Of a stretch of DNA of 13,940 nt, positions 13,542-13,940 are shown one piece after another (within the stretch, counting starts at the first letter, position 1; every line of letters starts with the position of its first letter). This DNA is from Bacteroidota bacterium. Lineage in GTDB: Bacteria > Bacteroidota > Bacteroidia > 2-12-FULL-35-15. A program made the translations under genes and the position numbers. The notes under the pieces are model-generated. The model was not told where the DNA came from, ran no database searches, and saw nothing but the letters and a program-made list of their open reading frames with translations. The stretch covers positions 1-13,940 of the forward strand of contig JAIOQD010000347.1 in NCBI GenBank assembly GCA_021413595.1, given 5' to 3'.

Positions 13542-13940
13542 TTAATTTGTATGAATTTTAGTTTTAAACCTTTCAGCAATAACCAATTCTTTTGAACCTG
13601 CGGTATAGGTATAAAACCCTTGTCCGGATTTAGCTCCTGATTGACCTGCCATTACCATATTTACTAATAATGGACATGGTGCGTATTTAGGGTTGCCGTA
13701 GCCATCCTGCAACACTCTTAAAATAGATAAACAAACATCTAAACCAATAAAATCAGCCAGTTGCAATGGTCCCATCGGGTGTGCCATACCTAATTTCATA
13801 ACTGTATCAATTTCTTCAACACCGGCAGTACCTTCGTGAAGCGTTATAATAGCTTCATTGATCATTGGCATTAATATTTTGTTGGCTACAAATCCCGGGT
13901 AATCATTCACTTCAACCGGAATTTTACCTAATTTTTTTGA
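13542..13940 (-). CDS. 3-hydroxyacyl-CoA (3-hydroxybutyryl-CoA) dehydrogenase, C-terminal part
   Basis: The frame runs open to the last base of the window, so only the C-terminal 132 residues are present; a GTG at 13910 lies within the conserved [16 protein letters not shown] block and is not a start. It includes the dimerisation/substrate domain of the HBDH family: [52 protein letters not shown] and [11 protein letters not shown]. The enzyme oxidises (S)-3-hydroxyacyl-CoA to 3-oxoacyl-CoA with NAD+ in beta-oxidation or butyrate metabolism. Length and the absence of a second catalytic domain after it point to a short monofunctional enzyme, such as Hbd/PaaH, but the fused form cannot be excluded because the N-terminal side is outside the window. 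Confidence 0.9.
   Translation of the reverse strand, partial: SKKLGKIPVEVNDYPGFVANKILMPMINEAIITLHEGTAGVEEIDTVMKLGMAHPMGPLQLADFIGLDVCLSILRVLQDGYGNPKYAPCPLLVNMVMAGQSGAKSGQGFYTYTAGSKELVIAERFKTKIHTN

Overview
The window reads as a chromosomal stretch from a member of the Bacteroidota (Bacteroidetes), probably near the Chitinophagales/Sphingobacteriales. The grounds are: AT-rich DNA; almost no Shine-Dalgarno sequences; several starts preceded by the Bacteroidota -7 element TAnnTTTG (5239, 8682 and 11095 on +; 4393, 6681, 10384 and 11145 on -); a secreted protein with a type IX secretion (T9SS) type A sorting tail; a DUF4294 protein; and a DUF2520 gene followed at once by a KdsC-like phosphatase. 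No rRNA, tRNA, CRISPR array, integrase or transposase gene was seen. The content is mostly housekeeping or accessory metabolism, with a notable amount of gene decay and palindromic repeats.

Layout. 1-1127 (+): 3' part of a Rossmann/DUF2520 gene and a KdsC-family HAD phosphatase, 5 bases apart, probably one operon. 1237-2494 (+): a saccharopine dehydrogenase gene broken by a small internal deletion with loss of frame. 2495-2784: tandem repeats, a 99-bp inverted-repeat element and a strong terminator. 2785-4353 (-): a large secreted alpha/beta-hydrolase-fold protein with a T9SS tail; the catalytic Ser and His appear to be missing. 4472-about 5056 (-): remnant of an outer-membrane beta-barrel gene with two frame changes, recovered by reading across frames. 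5270-6394 (+): a core-only DEAD-box RNA helicase that starts at TTG. 6461-6658 (-): a small four-cysteine protein. 6704-7051: two imperfect palindromic elements, the first with 16-bp perfect terminal inverted repeats. 7116-8522 (+): a GlcD-type FAD-linked oxidase. 8710-9903 (+): a stand-alone AAA ATPase of the AAA_14/DUF4143 type with a palindrome over its start. 9956-10342 (-): a small exported Lys/Glu-rich repeat protein. 10446-11018 (-): a pentapeptide-repeat protein. 11188-12675 (+): a biotin carboxylase. 12835-13470 (+): an exported DUF4294 protein. 13542-13940 (-): C-terminal part of 3-hydroxyacyl-CoA dehydrogenase, running off the window.

How the genes work together. Most units are single genes with their own promoter or terminator, so there is no large operon. 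Lipopolysaccharide synthesis (KdsC), acyl-CoA metabolism (biotin carboxylase, hydroxyacyl-CoA dehydrogenase) and 2-hydroxyacid oxidation (GlcD) are represented by isolated genes. I do not see a convincing new multi-gene system. The most interesting signals are the two decayed genes (or assembly errors), the apparently non-catalytic T9SS hydrolase, the palindromic repeat families and the palindrome at the AAA ATPase start.
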